25,214 nt of DNA from JBBSMX01 sp038232935. GTDB taxonomy: Bacteria; Bacteroidota; Rhodothermia; Rhodothermales; JANQRZ01. The translations under genes were made by a program, and so were the position numbers. Below are positions 1 through 7,173 of the stretch, one piece after another (position 1 is the first letter of the stretch; each line of letters begins with the position of its first letter). The stretch is taken from the NCBI GenBank assembly GCA_038232935.1, contig JBBSMX010000052.1, forward strand, positions 1 through 25,214, read 5' to 3'. The notes under the pieces are model-generated. The model saw nothing but the letters and a program-made list of their open reading frames with translations, did not search any database and had not been told where the DNA came from.

Positions 1-774
1 CTGCCGTCGATCACCGGCTTCCGCGTCAGCAACAGCGGACAGCTCACGCCGATCCCCGGCTCCACGCGGTCGCTCAGCGAAGACCCCTACTCGGGCTGCG
101 CCCAGGTATCGTTCAGCCCCGACGGCGACGTGCTCGTCGTGACGGAGCGGTTCGCGGTCGATCCGCCGTCCGACAACAACCAGGCTCCGCCCGGTGATGA
201 GGGCCTGATCGTGACCTTCCAGGTCAACGGCGACGGGACGCTCAGCAACAAGCGGCTCATCGACGCGACCGGCCAGGGGCCGTTCGGGTTCACCTTCTCC
301 AAGCAGGGGAATCTCTTCACCACCGAGCAGTTCGACGGCCCCGCCGGCCCGACGCTCGGCGCGGCGACCGCCTACACCGTGAACAGCGACGGCAGCCTCA
401 CGTCTACGGCCGGCTCCATCGGCAACGGCGGGACGGACACCTGCTGGTTCGTGCTCACCAACAACGGCCGGTTCGGCTTCACGTCGAGCTTCTTCAACCC
501 GACGCCCCGGATATCGAGCTACGCTGCAACGCCGCAGGGCGGTCTCAGCCTGATCGAGGGCGTGGCGGGAACCGTCCAGCAGGGCGCGGCCGACCTCGCG
601 CTGAGCCGGAATAGCAAGTTCCTCTACAACATCAACGCCTTCACGGGCATGGTGACAGGCTTCCGCATCGGCAACGACGGCAGCCTGACGCAGATCGAGT
701 CCGTGCAGGCGCACCCGCCGAGCATCATCAACGGCGTCAACCAGGCCGGCGTCCTCGGCCTCTCCGCCAGCTAG
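1..774 (+). CDS. Lactonase-family beta-propeller protein, 5'-partial
   Basis: The reading frame is open from base 1 to the TAG at 772-774, so the gene starts outside the window and 257 C-terminal residues are visible. It shows repeated beta-propeller blades of the 6-phosphogluconolactonase/YbhE-like family (PF10282): the blade signature SFSPDGDVLVVTE is followed by recurrent units of the type 'ITGFRVSNSGQLTPI', 'AYTVNSDGSLTS' and 'VTGFRIGNDGSLTQI'. The protein is probably exported, because its tandem neighbour is a lipoprotein, but its own N-terminus is not visible. Enzymatic lactonase activity cannot be claimed; many Bacteroidota members of this family have no known substrate. It is a clear paralogue of the next gene and ends just before a strong terminator at 797-832. 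Family assignment is firm, function is not. Confidence 0.85.
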   Translation: MPSITGFRVSNSGQLTPIPGSTRSLSEDPYSGCAQVSFSPDGDVLVVTERFAVDPPSDNNQAPPGDEGLIVTFQVNGDGTLSNKRLIDATGQGPFGFTFSKQGNLFTTEQFDGPAGPTLGAATAYTVNSDGSLTSTAGSIGNGGTDTCWFVLTNNGRFGFTSSFFNPTPRISSYAATPQGGLSLIEGVAGTVQQGAADLALSRNSKFLYNINAFTGMVTGFRIGNDGSLTQIESVQAHPPSIINGVNQAGVLGLSAS

Positions 775-796
775 GCGAAGGCACGACGGTCGAAGA

Positions 797-832
797 GAGG
801 CCGATGGCTACCAAGTCATCGGCCTCTTTTTT
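797..832 (+). terminator. Rho-independent terminator after the first propeller gene
   Basis: A perfect 10-bp stem (GAGGCCGATG at 797-806 with CATCGGCCTC at 817-826) around a 10-base loop is followed directly by six T residues (827-832). It lies 22 bases after the stop codon and separates the two propeller paralogues, so each is probably transcribed on its own. Confidence 0.9.
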
Positions 833-900
833 CGGCTTCCATTTCTCCATCTCGAGGGCCGCCATCGGCGTGCCGCCCGAGGTGGAAGCCTAGAAAGAGC

Positions 901-982
901 AGAGGTAGCACCATGAAAGGCTCAACCATAAACTAACGTAAAAGCAGGATTCGCCCTATTCCTTCTCCTCGCGTTCGTCGTG
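901..982 (+). other. Frame-broken lipoprotein signal peptide of the second propeller gene
   Basis: An ATG at 913-915 has a good Shine-Dalgarno sequence (AGAGGT, 901-906). In its frame it meets TAA at 934-936 after only seven codons (MKGSTIN). Shifting forward by one base at that stop gives MKGSTIN-NVKAGFALFLLL-AFVVSGC, a textbook lipoprotein signal with a charged start, a hydrophobic core and a VSGC lipobox that runs directly into the open frame of the 980-2167 gene. The +1 frame itself has no ATG, GTG or TTG between a TAA at 929-931 and the GTG at 980. This is either a one-base indel (mutation or sequencing error) or a recoding site. Confidence 0.6.
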
Positions 983-2167
983 AGCGGCTGCGATGCCGTG
1001 TCGGACGACGCGGCTTCGAGCACGGCTCAAAGCGAAAACGCGCGCGGGAAACCGTCCGACACCCCGAATGCCTCCGGGGCCGTCTTCGTGATGACCAACG
1101 CGGCCGACGACAACGAGGTCGTCGTGTACAGCCGGGCCGTGAACGGCAGGCTGACTCGCGTCGGCGAGTTTTCGACCGGGGGGCAGGGCAGTGGGACGCC
1201 GCCCGTGCGAGACCCGCTGGGCTCGCAGGATGCCCTGATTCTGAGCGATGACCTCCGCTTTCTCTTTGCCGTCAACGCGGGGAGCAACGAGGTCTCGTCG
1301 TTCCGTGTCGCGGCCGATGGGCTCTCACTCACCCTCGTCAATAAAGCCTCCTCCGGCGGCGTGCGCCCGGTCAGCCTCACCCAGCACGGCGCGCTGCTCT
1401 ACGTCGTCAACGCGGGCGGCGGGGGCGGGAACATCAGCGGGCTCACGGTGGCTGCCGACGGCGCGCTGAGACCGCTCTCGGGATCGACGCAGCCGCTCAG
1501 CGGCACCGACACCCCGCTCCCGGACAATACCGTGGCTCCGGCCTCGATCCGGTTCAGCCCGGACGGCGGCCTGTTGGCCGTGACCGAGAAGGCGACCAGC
1601 CTGATCGACGTCTACGTGGTCGGGAGCGACGGGCGGCCCGGTCCGCCGAACGTGCAGCCGTCCGTCGGCCGCACGCCGTTCGGCGCGGACTTCGACAGCC
1701 GGGGTTTCTACATCGTCTCCGAGACGAACGCCACCGCGCCGCGCACGCCGGTGCCCGACGGCGGCTCGGTGTCGTCGTACTCGCTGACCGCCACGACCGG
1801 CACGCTCAACGTCATCAGCGGGGAGGTGCCCACCGAAGAGTCCGCCCCGTGCTGGATTCAGATTACGCCGGACGACCGGTATGTCTACACGACCAACACC
1901 GCCAGCGGCACCATCACCGGCTTCCGCCTCGGCGCGAACGGCTCGCTCACCTCGCTCGACCCGGGCGACGGGATCACGGCCGACATCGGCGACGGGAGCG
2001 TTCCGCTCGGCATGGCGATCAGCGGGAGATTCCTGTACGTGCTGACGGCTGGGGAGGGGGGCGTGAGCGCATTCCGCATCCGCAATCAGGGCGGCCTCAC
2101 GAACCTTCGCAACTTCGGAGCTGGGGGGTTGCCTGCCGAGACGGTGGAGGGCATCGCGGCCTTCTGA
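980..2167 (+). CDS. Lactonase-family beta-propeller lipoprotein
   Basis: This is a secreted seven-bladed propeller of the YbhE/lactonase type (PF10282), 395 residues from the GTG at 980. Blade motifs recur: LRFLFAVNAGSNEVSSFRV, 'IRFSPDGGLLAVTEKA', 'GFDSRGFYIVSE'-like stretches, 'DRYVYTTNTASGTITGF' and 'GRFLYVLTAGEGGVSAF'. The formal start at 980 lies inside the lipobox (VSGC), so it cannot be the true N-terminus; the natural start is most likely the ATG at 913, which is one base out of frame (separate entry). Without a repair the product would lack its export signal. It is a paralogue of the preceding gene, from which a terminator separates it. Substrate and reaction are unknown. As it stands it could be called a frameshifted gene, although the body of the protein is intact. 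Confidence 0.8.
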   Translation: MSGCDAVSDDAASSTAQSENARGKPSDTPNASGAVFVMTNAADDNEVVVYSRAVNGRLTRVGEFSTGGQGSGTPPVRDPLGSQDALILSDDLRFLFAVNAGSNEVSSFRVAADGLSLTLVNKASSGGVRPVSLTQHGALLYVVNAGGGGGNISGLTVAADGALRPLSGSTQPLSGTDTPLPDNTVAPASIRFSPDGGLLAVTEKATSLIDVYVVGSDGRPGPPNVQPSVGRTPFGADFDSRGFYIVSETNATAPRTPVPDGGSVSSYSLTATTGTLNVISGEVPTEESAPCWIQITPDDRYVYTTNTASGTITGFRLGANGSLTSLDPGDGITADIGDGSVPLGMAISGRFLYVLTAGEGGVSAFRIRNQGGLTNLRNFGAGGLPAETVEGIAAF

Positions 2168-2307
2168 TCGGGATCGTACTGACCTGCTGCTACGCGACGC
2201 TGCGTGCCGGATGTTACTCTGGCGCGCGGCGTCGCTCTGTTGGGAGAACGAGCACGGGTGGGCGTATCATCCTGCCCCTGCATGCGAAACGCGAAGGTAT
2301 ACGATCC

Positions 2308-2865
2308 ATGAGCGAGATCCCCCCGGAACTGCGAGCGAAGGTCGAGCGGCTGCGAAGCCTGGACCGCGAGCGCCCGCCGCTGATCGAGCCGCCCGGTCCG
2401 GGGCAAGAGTCCGTGTGGGCCTACCCGCGTCCGCCGCGCGTCGAGCCGGAGGCGCGGCCGGTGCGGGTGGCGTTCGGCGGGGTCGTCGTGGCGGAGAGCG
2501 AGTGCGCCCTGCGCGTACTCGAAACCGCCGGGCCGCCCGCCTATTACCTGCCGCCGGACGACGTGCGTACGGAGTATCTGACGCCGAGCGAGCGCACGAC
2601 GCTCTGCGAGTGGAAAGGCCCCGCGCGCTACTGGTCGGTGCGGGTGGGAGACCGGACGGCTGAGGACGCGGCGTGGAGCTACCCGGAGCCGTGGGACGGC
2701 TACGAGGCCATCCGCGAGTACGTCGCCTTCAACGCGAGCCGGATGGATGCCTGCTTCGTCGGCCCGCACCGCGTGGTGCCGCAGCCCGGTGCCTACTACG
2801 GCGGGTGGATCACGCCGGAGGTGGTCGGTCCGTTCAAGGGGGCGCCGGGGTCGGAGCGCTGGTAG
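2308..2865 (+). CDS. DUF427 domain-containing protein
   Basis: The ATG at 2308 is preceded by AAGG at 2294-2297 and gives 185 residues. After a polar, proline-rich N-terminal stretch of about 50 residues comes a typical DUF427 domain (PF04248): VRVAFGGVVVAESECALRV, 'PPAYYLPPDDVRTEYL', 'CEWKGPARYWSVRVGDR', 'AAWSYPEPWDGYEAIREYVAF' and 'RMDACFVGP'. Members are small cytosolic beta-rich proteins with no established reaction. The gene stands alone: it begins 140 bases after the propeller gene and is convergent with the antiporter gene, whose stop lies 13 bases away. A 6-bp stem (GGGTGA 2866-2871 with TCACCC 2879-2884) spans the junction and might act as a weak shared terminator. The family call is firm. 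Confidence 0.88.
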   Translation: MSEIPPELRAKVERLRSLDRERPPLIEPPGPGQESVWAYPRPPRVEPEARPVRVAFGGVVVAESECALRVLETAGPPAYYLPPDDVRTEYLTPSERTTLCEWKGPARYWSVRVGDRTAEDAAWSYPEPWDGYEAIREYVAFNASRMDACFVGPHRVVPQPGAYYGGWITPEVVGPFKGAPGSERW

Positions 2866-2878
2866 GGGTGAACGGCTC

Positions 2879-4189
2879 TCACCCGTCGGGTCCGGTGTCG
2901 TCCCCGAGCGCGCGGTGGCCGGGCTGGGCGAGGAGCATCTGGGGGTCGTCGTCGTTCTGCTTCGCGGTATCGCAGGCGCGGCCGTAGAGGCGGGTGAGGG
3001 GCGTCGCAGTGAGGCCCTGCACCACGACGGAGGCGCACACGAGCAGCAGGCTCACCGCGAACACCGATTCGAGGCCCGTCTCGCGGAACGCCATCGCCGC
3101 GTAGAACGTCGCCGCGATGCCGATCGGCCCGAACCACCCGACGAAGAGGGCGTCGCCGAGGCTGCGGAGCGGCTCGACCCATCGGTGGACTGCGAGCACG
3201 ACGGGGAGGCGGCGGAGGAGGAGCACGGCCGCGACGAGGGCCGGGCCGCGCCACCCGAGGTCGGCCCACGCCGTCCAGGGCAGCACGGCCCCGATCAGCG
3301 CGAAGATCGGCAGCGAGAAGAAGCGGTCGAACGTAGCGGCGACCTCACCCGCGTCCTCCCGCTCGGCCATCGGCACGCCCCGGTCGAAGGCCACGCCGGC
3401 GACGAACACGGCGAGCAGGCCGTCGCTCCCGAGCAGGCGGACGAGCCCGAGCGTGAGCAGGGCGAGGGCGATCACGATGGCGAGGTACGCGGCCCGCTCG
3501 ATCAGCATGTGGTGCTCGGCGAGCTTGAGGAGATGTGCGGTCGCCGCGCCGAGGAAGAAGCCGAGCACGATGGCTCCGCCCACCTCCCAGAGCACGTCGT
3601 GCGTGAGGAAGGAGACGAGCCCGGTCTCGTGCGCCGCCCCGCCGACGAGGGCGATGCCGAGCACGACGATAGGGAGGGCGAGACCGTCGTTCAGCCCCGC
3701 CTCGGCCGTCATCAGGCACGGGATGCGGCCGGGCAGATTCCGCTCGGCCACCGTACCCGTCACGATGCTCGACGCCACCACCGGGTCCGTCGGCGTGACA
3801 ATCGCGCCGATGAGGAGCGCGGTCCAGACGGGCAGGCCCAGTATCCACCAGACGAGCAGGCTACCGACGAGCCACATCCCCGCCATCGCGCCGAGCAGGA
3901 GCACGGCGTGCGAGCGCCACGTCGCTTCGAAGTAGCCGCCGGGAAGCCGCAGCGCCGCGCCCATCAGCCCGACCCCGATCGTGAGCCGAGCCGCCTCTTC
4001 CAGTACGAGCGGGCCGTTGCCCCACGCCATCGGGTCCAGCAGGCCCAGCCCCACCGGTCCGACCGCGATGCCGAGCAGGAGGGCGACCAGCACGTCCGAG
4101 ATGCCGTGCTGCTTCAGCCAGTCCGAGACGAGCCCGAGCGCGAGCACGAGGCCGCCGACGAGGGCGATAGCGAGGTTGATCTCGGTCAC
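2879..4189 (-). CDS. CPA1-type monovalent cation/proton antiporter (Na_H_Exchanger family)
   Basis: This integral inner-membrane protein of about 436 residues has around 12 hydrophobic segments and the hallmarks of the Na+/H+ exchanger family (PF00999): VTPTDPVVASS at about residues 131-141 and the ion-binding EAGLNDG motif at about 163-169 (N167-D168). It exchanges Na+ or K+ for H+; the ion cannot be read from sequence. The open frame runs further upstream to 4393, but that would overlap the sigma-factor gene and its terminator and adds a non-membrane leader. GTG at 4189-4187 (VTEINLAIAL) places the first membrane helix at the N-terminus. No Shine-Dalgarno is present; the leader is C-rich. 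It lies downstream of the sigma-factor gene on the same strand, but the terminator at 4291-4333 makes co-transcription unlikely. Confidence 0.85.
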   Translation of the reverse strand: MTEINLAIALVGGLVLALGLVSDWLKQHGISDVLVALLLGIAVGPVGLGLLDPMAWGNGPLVLEEAARLTIGVGLMGAALRLPGGYFEATWRSHAVLLLGAMAGMWLVGSLLVWWILGLPVWTALLIGAIVTPTDPVVASSIVTGTVAERNLPGRIPCLMTAEAGLNDGLALPIVVLGIALVGGAAHETGLVSFLTHDVLWEVGGAIVLGFFLGAATAHLLKLAEHHMLIERAAYLAIVIALALLTLGLVRLLGSDGLLAVFVAGVAFDRGVPMAEREDAGEVAATFDRFFSLPIFALIGAVLPWTAWADLGWRGPALVAAVLLLRRLPVVLAVHRWVEPLRSLGDALFVGWFGPIGIAATFYAAMAFRETGLESVFAVSLLLVCASVVVQGLTATPLTRLYGRACDTAKQNDDDPQMLLAQPGHRALGDDTGPDG

Positions 4190-4290
4190 GGACGGCGGGG
4201 GCGAGTGGGCGAGAGCCCTAAGATAGCCGCTGTCGGTGGATCTAAACCTCACGCTGGCATGGCACCAAGAAGACGGGTTCGGGTCCCACA

Positions 4291-4333
4291 AACAAAGCGA
4301 GGTGCGCACATCGCTCGGCGATGGCGCACCTCG
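4291..4333 (-). terminator. Terminator of the sigma-factor gene
   Basis: Read on the minus strand, a perfect 10-bp stem (4333-4324 with 4307-4298, CGAGGTGCGC/GCGCACCTCG) carries an inner ATCG/CGAT extension and is followed by CTTTGTTTG. It starts 29 bases beyond the sigma-factor stop codon. The tail is a mixed T/G run rather than a pure T run, as in the two other minus-strand terminators of this window. Confidence 0.75.
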
Positions 4334-4362
4334 GCTCCGGGTGGTGGGGGCGAAGAGCTCTC

Positions 4363-5127
4363 TCAGGCGGCGGTCCGCGCCTCGACGAGGCAACCACGGA
4401 GGGTGCTGAGCATCTTCGAGAGGATCTGCGAGATGCGCGCCTCCGTCAGGCTGAGCTGGCCGGCGATCTCGCGGAGCGTGAGGTTCTCGAAGTAGTAGAG
4501 CTCCACGATTCGCTGCTCGCGCTCGGGGAAGTTTTCGATCAGCTTGGCAACGTACTCGTAGAGGGAGTGGCGCTCGAAGCGCTCGTGTTCCTCGGCTGCG
4601 GCCGGGTGTGGGATCGTGTCGAGCGGGGCGACGCCGCGTCCGCTCTCGCTCCGGTGCTCGGCGTGGAGCGAGAGGGTGAAGCGGCGCTGCGCGTCGGAGA
4701 GCAGCCCGTGGTAGTCCTCTACGCTGAGGCCGAGGTGATCGGCCACCTGCTGGGCGCGCGGCTCCGCCCCGAACTGTTGCTGGAGCTGGTCGGCGGCGTG
4801 CTGGGCCTCGGCCACGCGGCGGCGGCGGTCCCGGCTCAGCAGGTCGATCGAGCGGAGGAAGTCGATGAAGGCACCCCGAATGCGGGCGTAGGCGAACGAA
4901 GCGAACGCCGTCCCGCGCTCCGCATCGTAGCTGTCGAGCGCCTGCAGCATCCCGAGCATCCCTGCGTTGACGAGGTCCTCGCGGGTGGCGAGGGGGTGGT
5001 CGGGGAGAGTGATGCGCCGGGCGATGGATCGGACGAGGGGGAGGGACGCAACAGCAACGGCCTGCCGGTGCTGGGGCGTGGGGTCGGCGGCGTAGCGTTC
5101 GGCGGCGGGCTGTAGCTCGTAAGCCAT
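4363..5127 (-). CDS. FliA/WhiG-like sigma-70 family sigma factor
   Basis: This is a 254-residue alternative sigma factor that would direct RNA polymerase to a subset of promoters. Region 2 is visible at about residues 30-95 (LVRSIARRI, REDLVNAGMLGMLQALDSYD, FASFAYARIRGAFIDFLRS), region 3 at about 105-145 (AEAQHAADQLQQQFGAEP, AQQVADHLGLSVEDY), and region 4 with its helix-turn-helix at about 195-250 (FPEREQRIVELYYFENLTLREIAGQLSLTEARISQILSKM). The order and the RIRGAFIDFLRS signature match the sigma-28 (FliA/WhiG/SigD) group. No flagellar, chemotaxis or anti-sigma FlgM gene is recognisable nearby, so the regulon is unknown. The start is the ATG at 5127. A small membrane-protein gene lies 67 bases upstream on the same strand, and a terminator follows. 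Confidence 0.88.
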   Translation of the reverse strand: MAYELQPAAERYAADPTPQHRQAVAVASLPLVRSIARRITLPDHPLATREDLVNAGMLGMLQALDSYDAERGTAFASFAYARIRGAFIDFLRSIDLLSRDRRRRVAEAQHAADQLQQQFGAEPRAQQVADHLGLSVEDYHGLLSDAQRRFTLSLHAEHRSESGRGVAPLDTIPHPAAAEEHERFERHSLYEYVAKLIENFPEREQRIVELYYFENLTLREIAGQLSLTEARISQILSKMLSTLRGCLVEARTAA

Positions 5128-5194
5128 AGGGAGTGGTGGGCTGCGGCGCGGTGGTGGTCCGGCCGTGGTAGTGGAGAGACGGAGAGGCGAGCGG

Positions 5195-5425
5195 TTACGC
5201 GTCGTGGCTGTGCGAGGAGGATTTCGCAGCGTGCTGCCCGAAGGTGGGCCGGGCCGTAGAGGTCGTGCTCAGCACTGCGTCGAAGGCGAGCAGCGCGATC
5301 GCCACCGTGCCGGTCGCCAAGAGGCCGGCGACGAAGGCCTCCACGAGCGATGGGAAAACGTGCAGGCGGCCGACGAAGAAGAGGATGCCGGCGAGCAGAG
5401 CGTAGTGGGCGAAGAAGTCACGCAT
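5195..5425 (-). CDS. Small membrane protein upstream of the sigma factor
   Basis: This 76-residue protein has two predicted membrane helices: about residues 8-18 extended into LLAGILFFVGRL, and about 27-52 (LVEAFVAGLLATGTVAIALLAFDAVL). A polar, Ser/His-rich tail follows (SSSHSHDA). I do not recognise a family. The hydrophobic organisation, which the overlapping frames lack, and the same-strand position 67 bases before the sigma-factor gene favour a real gene. The start ATG is at 5425 after a C-rich, SD-less leader like the other genes here. A link to sigma-factor control (for example as a membrane partner) is only a guess from position. Confidence 0.5.
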   Translation of the reverse strand: MRDFFAHYALLAGILFFVGRLHVFPSLVEAFVAGLLATGTVAIALLAFDAVLSTTSTARPTFGQHAAKSSSHSHDA

Positions 5426-5742
5426 GGGAGTCGGGGGCTGAGGGAGGCTCGGTGATGACTGCGTACCCCTTCGACAACTTGAATGCCACTCTTTCCAGAC
5501 CCCTCCCTTATCTCCTCGCTCGGCTCGCCCGTGACCGAGGCGTGCAGGAGACGGGACGCTGGCTTAAACGGGCCTGACAAACGCCTGAGCCGCTTTCCAT
5601 ATGCGAAAGCTGAAACCAGCCCTCCTTAAGTGCGCCGCCGAAAAAAGACTGCGACTCCCCGACACGCGGCTAGGTCTCGCACAGCAATCCGGTTCCAATC
5701 GTAACCGATTCGGTAGTTAAGGAAACGGGGCTAGGGCCGACG
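5426..5742. other. Gene-free spacer upstream of the small membrane protein
   Basis: I see no convincing gene in these 317 bases. Composition is more AT-rich than the flanking genes. A 6-bp inverted repeat (GCTTTC 5592-5597, GAAAGC 5605-5610, with CATATG between the arms) is present, and the segment should hold the promoter of the minus-strand small protein and sigma-factor genes. I could not pick a convincing promoter in it. Confidence 0.4.
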
Positions 5743-5783
5743 AAACAAAGCGAGCGGACCGGGGAGTGATCCCCTTCCGCTCG
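5743..5783 (-). terminator. Terminator of the aminotransferase-fold gene
   Basis: Read on the minus strand, an 8-bp stem (CGAGCGGA 5783-5776 with TCCGCTCG 5758-5751) with an inner GGGG/CCCC pairing is followed by CTTTGTTTCG. It begins 23 bases after the stop codon at 5806. The tail again reads CTTTGTT. Confidence 0.75.
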
Positions 5784-5805
5784 GTATCTCTTAAGTTTTA
5801 GGACT

Positions 5806-7059
5806 TTACGTTACCGGCCCAGCTTCGACGGGTGCTTCGTACTGGAGGTAGGCTCCCCGTCGCACGCCCTCGTCGATCAGGTCGAAGGCGCGGTCTACCT
5901 CTTCGGCCGTGTTCCACACGAAAGGAGCGAGGCGGAGGAAGCGCTGCTGACGACTATCGGTAAAGATGTCCCGACTCTTTAGCCAGGCCGACAATAGGTC
6001 AGCGCGTTGGGCCTCCACGATGACCATCGCGCCCCGGCGTTCGGCTGCGCGGGGCGAGCGGAGCACGAGCCCGGCGGCCTCGGCCCGTCGAACGCTCTGT
6101 TCGGTGAGGGCGAGCGAGTGCGCGCGTACGGCATCGAGCCCCGCGTCCAGCAGCACGCGGACGCCCTCGACGGCGTGGTAGAGCGAGGCCACTGCCGTCG
6201 TTCCCCCGAGGAAGCGGCGGCGCACGTCGGGGTGCGGCTCCGGCGCGACGTTGAACCCGAACGGGTCGGCGTCGGCGAACCAGCCGGCAAGGCGCGGGGT
6301 GAGGGCGAGGCCGGGACGAACGTAGAGGTAGCTGTTGCCGGCCGAGCCGCACGCCTCTTTGAGCAGGCCGCCGAAGTAGACGTCGCAGCCGGTCCCGCTC
6401 ACGTCTACCGGCATCGTCGAGGCGGCGTTGTAGCCGTCGATGGCGAAGAGGGCGTCGTGCGCGTGCGCCTTGTCGGCGACGGCGCGGAGGAAAACGTGGT
6501 CGAGCCGCTCGCCCGTCGTGAACCCGACATGGCTCACGAACACGAGCGCCGTCGCCGGACCGATGGCGTCCAGGACGGCTTCGCGGTCGACGAACCCCTC
6601 CCTGTTCGCCGGGACGATCCGGGGTGCGAGAGCCTGCCCTGAGCTTGCCGAAGGGTCGCGCAACCCGGCCCACTGCTGGACCGAGTGCAGCACGGAGGGG
6701 AACTCGTTTTCGGTTACCACCACCTCGCGGCCGTGGGCGAATGGTTCGGGGCACGAGAGCAGGCACTGCACGGTCCAGTGCACGTGCGGTTGCATGATGC
6801 AACTGCCCCGTGGCGCTCCGAGGAGTGGGGCGACGAACTCGTCGCCGAGGTACTCGGGGAGCGTCCACCACCCCACGCGGTCGCCGGAGCCGGGTCGCCA
6901 GCGGTTCGGGACTTCGTTCCACGCGTCGACGCCGCGCGTCTTCCAGTCCTCCACGAAGCCCTCCATCATCGCCGGCACCGTCTTCGGCATGAGGCCGTGG
7001 GTGAAGGCGCGGAACTCGACGGCGGCGTCGGGCAGGAAGAAGTGGTCGCGGAGGTTCAT
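5806..7059 (-). CDS. Class V aminotransferase-fold PLP enzyme (kynureninase-like)
   Basis: This 417-residue cytosolic protein has the fold-type I aminotransferase class V layout: a substrate-side N-terminus (MNLRDHFFLPDAAVEF), the cofactor-contacting stretch LFAIDGYNAAS (D208), and the probable Schiff-base lysine K234 in DVYFGGLLKEACGS. A C-terminal domain ends the protein (RQQRFLRLAPFVWNTAEEVDRAFDLI). The general shape resembles kynureninase and cysteine-desulfurase relatives, but the substrate cannot be assigned; no tryptophan-degradation gene is adjacent. Residues 135-143 (DPSASSGQA) are encoded by a dispersed repeat sequence inserted in frame. The ATG at 7059 is chosen because a terminator for rpmA lies just upstream (7110-7148), so the gene needs its own promoter in the short gap or is expressed by read-through. 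Confidence 0.8.
   Translation of the reverse strand: MNLRDHFFLPDAAVEFRAFTHGLMPKTVPAMMEGFVEDWKTRGVDAWNEVPNRWRPGSGDRVGWWTLPEYLGDEFVAPLLGAPRGSCIMQPHVHWTVQCLLSCPEPFAHGREVVVTENEFPSVLHSVQQWAGLRDPSASSGQALAPRIVPANREGFVDREAVLDAIGPATALVFVSHVGFTTGERLDHVFLRAVADKAHAHDALFAIDGYNAASTMPVDVSGTGCDVYFGGLLKEACGSAGNSYLYVRPGLALTPRLAGWFADADPFGFNVAPEPHPDVRRRFLGGTTAVASLYHAVEGVRVLLDAGLDAVRAHSLALTEQSVRRAEAAGLVLRSPRAAERRGAMVIVEAQRADLLSAWLKSRDIFTDSRQQRFLRLAPFVWNTAEEVDRAFDLIDEGVRRGAYLQYEAPVEAGPVT
6632..6655. repeat. Dispersed intragenic repeat encoding PSASSGQA
   Basis: The 24-base stretch contains CCTGAGCTTGCCGAAGGG, a variant of the CTTCGACAAGCTCAGG-type element that I recognise from many unrelated bacterial genomes, where it is read as 'PSTSSGQA' or 'FDKLRAG' peptides. 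Here it adds about nine residues to the aminotransferase-fold gene without breaking the frame. Confidence 0.65.
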
Positions 7060-7109
7060 CGGAGTGGGCGTCGGGGGTGGGCGGGAGAGGAGGGGAATCT
7101 ACCGTGCGC

Positions 7110-7148
7110 CAACAAAGAAGCCGCGCCGGACAGAACCGGCGCGGCTTC
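7110..7148 (-). terminator. Terminator of the rplU-rpmA operon
   Basis: A perfect 13-bp stem (GAAGCCGCGCCGG at 7148-7136 on the minus strand with its complement at 7129-7117), a 6-base loop and the tail TTTGTTGG. It starts 25 bases beyond the rpmA stop. Confidence 0.85.
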
Positions 7149-7173
7149 GGGAGTCGCTGCAGGACGCGTCGAT

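Noticed and set aside
1849..2307. An N-terminal extension of the DUF427 gene back to 1849.
   Set aside because: It overlaps the propeller gene in another frame with no similarity; ATG 2308 has AAGG upstream and starts just before the conserved domain.
4190..4393. A longer N-terminus for the antiporter starting at 4393.
   Set aside because: It would overlap the sigma-factor gene end and run through its terminator, and the added 68 residues are not hydrophobic.
2747..4495. A 582-codon open frame on the plus strand opposite the antiporter and sigma-factor genes.
   Set aside because: Its translation is rich in Arg, Glu, His and Asp with no domain, and it mirrors clear membrane-protein and sigma-factor genes on the other strand; it results from high GC content.
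5625..5648. A sigma-28-like promoter (TTAAG followed by GCCGAAAA) near the sigma-factor gene.
   Set aside because: The spacing is about six bases rather than about eleven to fifteen, and it points along the plus strand, where no gene follows.
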